From the NCBI GenBank assembly GCA_030762935.1, contig CM060900.1, forward strand, positions 392,201,632-392,265,631: DNA of 64,000 nt, in the 5' to 3' direction. A program made the translations under genes and the position numbers. Below the pieces are notes generated by a model. It searched no databases. It was not told the origin of the DNA and saw nothing but the letters and a program-made list of their open reading frames with translations. This stretch comes from Hymenopus coronatus (lineage: Eukaryota; Arthropoda; Insecta; Mantodea; Hymenopodidae). Shown here one piece after another: positions 60,652 through 64,000 of this stretch (position 1 is the stretch's first letter; the number at the start of each line of letters is the position of its first letter).

Positions 60652-61198
60652 CCATATCTGTAAAGTTATGCTTAGCTGTATGTACTGGGAGACCAGACCT
60701 GACACAATGTCCTTGTTTCAAATTCTATCTCCAGAAATGCTTTTGACAAAGTGCATAGATTCTTCCATATCAATGATAATGACAGCACTAAAAAAGAAGA
60801 TAAGTTTATAAGGTTCAGCCATTAATTTTACACCTAATATAAGAAATTTCAAGACTTCATAGAGCCTCTAGATCTTTGCCTCTACTGAATCTCTAACTTG
60901 AAATGAAATCAAATGCATAGGAACCCTGAGAAATGACCACATGGAGAAGGCACCCATGCCAGATATAAAGAATGCACCAAAAGGTACTAATCATGTTTTA
61001 TGTAATACAGAAAATTCTGTAGCACTGGTAAGATGGAATGACATTAGTCAAGTGATTCTAGGGACAAATGTAGAGGATGCAGGTGTATTAGTTAAAAATA
61101 CATGCTTGAGGTGAAATAGAGGATCAAGACAAAAGGTTTCATGCCATAGCCTTCCCTCGTATAGCAATAGAATCACCACAAGGTAGGCGTAGATCATT

Positions 61199-63165
61199 TT
61201 AACACTTTCCAGTTTAACTGCTCGCAGTTCTATATATAATGCTCACAATGCATGACAGGCTATGTTCGCAGTGAAGTATAAAAATACATAGAAATGTACG
61301 ATGGCCCATGCTTGCATTTCGTTTGTTGTGTTATGTAGCCAGATGTTTTAGTTAATGAAAGAATCCACTAGATGGCAGGACCAGGAAAACAAATGAAAAT
61401 ATGTTTTGTTTGAAAGCCTGCATGTCTACAGATCCTACTGCATACATGGTTCAAAGATGGCTAGCTCAAGCAAGCATAATCTTACCGAAGAAGAAATGCT
61501 CAACATTTATTTCAATGATTCAGGACCTAAAGGAGACTTTAGTGTCTTTTTTGAGAGTGTAAATGGTGCTGAAGGAACTAAATTGTATTTTATGGAATTT
61601 TCTACATTGTAATTTATCGATAGTACCAAATGAAAGTAAATTATAGATGTAATGTTTTGCACATTTTCTTAAGTGATTATTGTCCCTTCAAGAAAATATG
61701 TAGTATATTTCTTCAAAATTTATATTTACAGAAGAAGAGCATCCAACTGATGGAGAGTGAGCCGTGAAAATCACGCTAATTTTTTTTTTGTTCTTATAAG
61801 TTTGCTTGTATGAGTTCTTTATTTTTATAAAATCACTATTTAATTTTTATTTTTTCAAATTTCTATGGGACATCTAAGAATGTTGTGTTTACATTCATTA
61901 TTTAGCTTAAAATTTATTAATGAAAATGCAAGAAAAAAGAAGTGAACTATCTCAAACAGTTCACGAGTTACCATTTTTTTTTAAAAAAAAAAACACCCAG
62001 TCAGGAGGTCAGAACTGTCAAAATAAGGCCCAGACCAGAATGTGTAAACAATCAACAAAGTTTATACAGCATTCAAATAGGATCAGGAAATGGTATTGGA
62101 TGTTGATCAGGTCCTGCCTAAATGGTGCTGTTGTGAACTTGGGGATCTTATACTGGCAGCTAAATAATTGGAATTTATCAGATGTATTGTACTTTTAATT
62201 CTGACCTCACCCATCATTGAAAAGCCAAGAGGTGTGAGGCCAATATTTCTATCACAGGTGCAAGACGATATCAGATTTCACAATGCTGGACACATGATTG
62301 ACAAGGAGAGCACACTAAGAAAATGTGGACAGTGTCGTAAATGCACAAAATTTTACTGTTAAAATGCATAGGCATTTCATTTTGTATCACCTGTGCTAAG
62401 AAGATGGAATTGTCTGATACACCATTATTTTTGCCATGATCCCTTTTATTGGAATGTCTTATTTTATTCATATAGTGCAGTATAGTTATTTTGTTTATTC
62501 AACTGTTTAATTTTGCCATGTATTCTTAACATACATATAAACAAATAATGTATTCTTAGAATATAAATAATAATGAACTTTAAATATCTGAAAATTATTA
62601 TGATTTTTCTTCATTTGTTCCTGTAATGAATGATAACAAATAAAAATTCAAAATTTTACATGTGATAAAAATGTGCAAGAAGATCTACCCCCTTACTGCC
62701 CACTGTAGATGTGATATATCATAATGAATAATTTTACCTCTTACTGTCTACCATATAATACATCATACTTAAAAAAAAAACAAAAAAAAAACCAATTGTG
62801 AATTCAAGGCCACCATAGGCTGCGCCGTGGCCGAGTGGTTAGACCACTAGCCTCTCACCTAGACGGCCGGGGTTCGATCCCAAGCGACCGCATGTGAGAT
62901 TTGTGGTGGACAAAGCGGCGCTGGGGCGGGTTTTCTCCGGGTACTCCGGTTTCCCCCGCCATCGCATTCCACCGGTGCTCCATCATCATTCATGTATCAT
63001 CAGTGTCACCGCCTGCGATGCCATTAGTAGTTAAAGCGGGCGTTAAACACTACCAAAAAAAAAGGCCACCATAAAAAAATTAGCATTCAGAATATGCATA
63101 TTAACCTATGCGGGTAGTGGATGAAATTCCATTAAAAAAAATATTCCTGGGATATAATGGGTTAA
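61199..63165 (+). mobile_element. Second piggyBac, TTAA-bounded, internally deleted
   Basis: TTAA at 61199-61202 and 63162-63165 bound the segment. The inward ends (cactttccag, and reverse complement cccattatatcccagg) are of piggyBac style but match only partly. Inside, 61457-61611 encodes MASSSKHNLTEEEMLNIYFN, a possible N-terminus. 62040-62360 encodes RKWYWMLIRSCLNGAVVNLG (piggyBac WWxxxFxxxxxxAxVNxxxLY region) and IRFHNAGHMIDK. Next is the Cys-rich end CGQCRKCTKFYC, then KC, FC and TC, the piggyBac C-terminal zinc-binding domain. The catalytic DDD domain between these is missing. The end assignment is tentative; the zinc domain is secure. Confidence 0.6.
62818..63061 (+). mobile_element. 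SINE family B, best-preserved copy, perfect 12-bp target duplication
   Basis: Flanked by aaggccaccata (62806-62817 and 63062-63073). The head ctgcgccgtggccgagtggt and B box gggttcgatccc are close to a type II (Ser/Leu-like) tRNA. The body runs gtggacaaagcggc, ttctccgggtactccggttt, and the end gcgggcgttaaacactacc precedes the A tail. It is the youngest-looking copy and a good family reference. Confidence 0.95.
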
Positions 63166-63680
63166 GGTGGGAAAAATAAGGAATTTCAATTTTATAAATT
63201 CTGGTTTTACACCTATCTTAAATGTAACTTTAACATAATAAGCACTTGAATTTGAAAAATAGAAACTCTCTTATTATTTTTCATTGAAGTAGCTCCCCAT
63301 TATTGTCACATGTAGTTAATATGATTATGCAATGCCTTATACCTTATATCTTGATTATACCTTACCTTGATTATGATTATACCTTTCATATGTTTATGGC
63401 TATCTGAGACTGAGCTCATGAAGCTCTCCTGTAGCTTTGGACTTAGCAATAAAACCATTTAGATGAGAGTTAACAGTTACACACTTTATTCAGAAGGTAT
63501 TATTTTCAAATAGAATGTCACTCAAGAGTTACTATTATAAGTCAATAATGAATGTAGTTCTTAGGTATGCTTATTCTAAAAAAAAGTGGATGGCACTGCA
63601 CTATGCTGGTTTAGTTAAAAAATTAGTATATCACAGCACAAAAGTGAAGAACCTGAATGTTACTCTTATTCATTTGTTGC
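63166..63680. other. Flank; poly(A) signal on minus strand
   Basis: AT-rich. A minus-strand AATAAA at 63490-63485 lies about 190 bases downstream of the stop of the candidate exon at 63681-63824. The + strand frame at 63515-63763 has no motif. Confidence 0.4.
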
Positions 63681-63824
63681 TTAAGATATCCGGCAGGAGA
63701 AACCTCTGCATCCTTTTAATTGGCTTATTAAGTTTCTATAGAATCTTTCTGTTTCCATATTAGCCATTGCCTGGTTCACCAGTTGATATGGATCTGCAGT
63801 GAGATTATACGACTCCGTAAATTT
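63681..63824 (-). CDS. Candidate terminal exon of an unrecognised gene
   Basis: On the minus strand an acceptor (ttgttgtgtatttcag) at 63840-63825 is followed by 47 open codons in phase 0 and TAA at 63683-63681. The residues begin KFTESYNLTADPYQLVNQAM and end GCRGFSCRIS. AATAAA follows about 190 bases on. Codon use looks less AT-driven than in neighbouring random frames. I recognise no family; two Cys close to the C-terminus are notable. It would be a gene converging tail-to-tail with filamin, with the rest beyond the window. Chance occurrence is possible. Confidence 0.35.
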   Translation of the reverse strand, partial: KFTESYNLTADPYQLVNQAMANMETERFYRNLISQLKGCRGFSCRIS

Positions 63825-64000
63825 CTGAAATACACAACAAGAACTTAATGTTAGGTTTATGATGCTCATTCATTAGCTTTTTATAATTCAGTACTTGAAG
63901 GAAATTGTTTTAAAAATATTTTTTTTCCTTTGCAGATATTGAGATTATCTACACTACATCACTGAAAAATGCAATGGAATAGCTTTTACTTTCTCTAAAT

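Larger units (their letters stand above)
59590..61198 (+). mobile_element. piggyBac-type transposon, decayed, split by two SINEs
   Basis: The acidic N-terminal frame (LPNDGEDRDKNYARSDSG, 59900-60091) is followed by the start of the catalytic domain near 60250 (FSHDNLVELL, KAVKYATQKRNNIKI). After a SINE come FDKVHRFFHINDNDS (60730-60790), GTLRNDHMEKAPMPDIK near 60925 and NSVALVRWNDISQVILGTNV, near 61010-61070. These correspond to the FRxILRFLHFNDN, GTxRxNR and VVRWxDxxxVxxxTN blocks of piggyBac transposases. Stops and shifts are present. The frame is cut at the TTAA at 61199, where a second piggyBac starts. Confidence 0.75.

Noticed and set aside
62821..62895. tRNA gene (box A and B present)
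   Set aside because: The tRNA-like head continues into a fixed 170-bp body with an A tail and target duplications, and the same head recurs in several copies. It is a SINE, not a tRNA gene.

Overview
This window is AT-rich, intron-rich animal DNA, not prokaryotic. The only clear cellular gene is the 3' end of a filamin gene (the family of Drosophila cheerio) on the + strand. Six exons carry about 420 codons and end at a stop at 49246-49248. All splice sites are GT-AG and all exon phases agree. They encode the last four filamin-type immunoglobulin repeats (equivalent to repeats 21-24 of vertebrate filamin A), the hinge before the last repeat, and the C-terminal dimerisation repeat. The introns are very large: 29.0, 1.5, 0.8, 5.6 and 9.6 kb.

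The organism is most likely an arthropod with a large, transposon-rich genome, such as a polyneopteran insect or a chelicerate. The grounds are the filamin sequence, the transposon set (mariner, hAT, pogo/Tigger, piggyBac, an insect-type DDE element, APE-type LINEs, a Gypsy LTR element, several tRNA-derived SINEs), and two mitochondrial inserts (cytb, ATP6) of arthropod-like sequence. No species call is justified.

Layout. 1-380: tail of a mariner-like transposase. 1381-1620: first filamin exon. 1621-30650: 29 kb intron holding a hAT element with a complete mariner nested inside it (3508-6915), a LINE reverse transcriptase remnant, a Tigger remnant, more mariner, hAT and DDE fossils, SINEs and microsatellites. 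30651-33613: three filamin exons, with an internally deleted Tigger element between the first two. 33614-39230: intron filled by a nearly full-length decayed LINE on the minus strand, which encodes a 2A-like motif near its 5' end. 39231-39434: hinge exon. 39435-49063: intron with a TIR-bounded, internally deleted mariner carrying a SINE, and the two mitochondrial inserts. 49064-49248: last exon, followed by the 3' UTR.

51.6-63.2 kb: downstream DNA crowded with nested elements. These are a foldback repeat, a Jockey/CR1-like LINE split by a SINE, a decayed transposon-like gene of an uncharacterised family, a Gypsy integrase broken by a LINE and followed by a 383-bp tandem duplication, and a piggyBac split by two SINEs and a second TTAA-bounded piggyBac. 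At 63681-63824 a short minus-strand open frame has an acceptor and a poly(A) signal, and may be the last exon of a gene converging on filamin.

Every transposase or reverse transcriptase reading frame seen is broken by stops or frameshifts, so none looks active. No CRISPR, operon or other prokaryotic feature is present. The interest of the window lies in datable nesting of insertions, several perfect target-site duplications, and a few unassigned elements.
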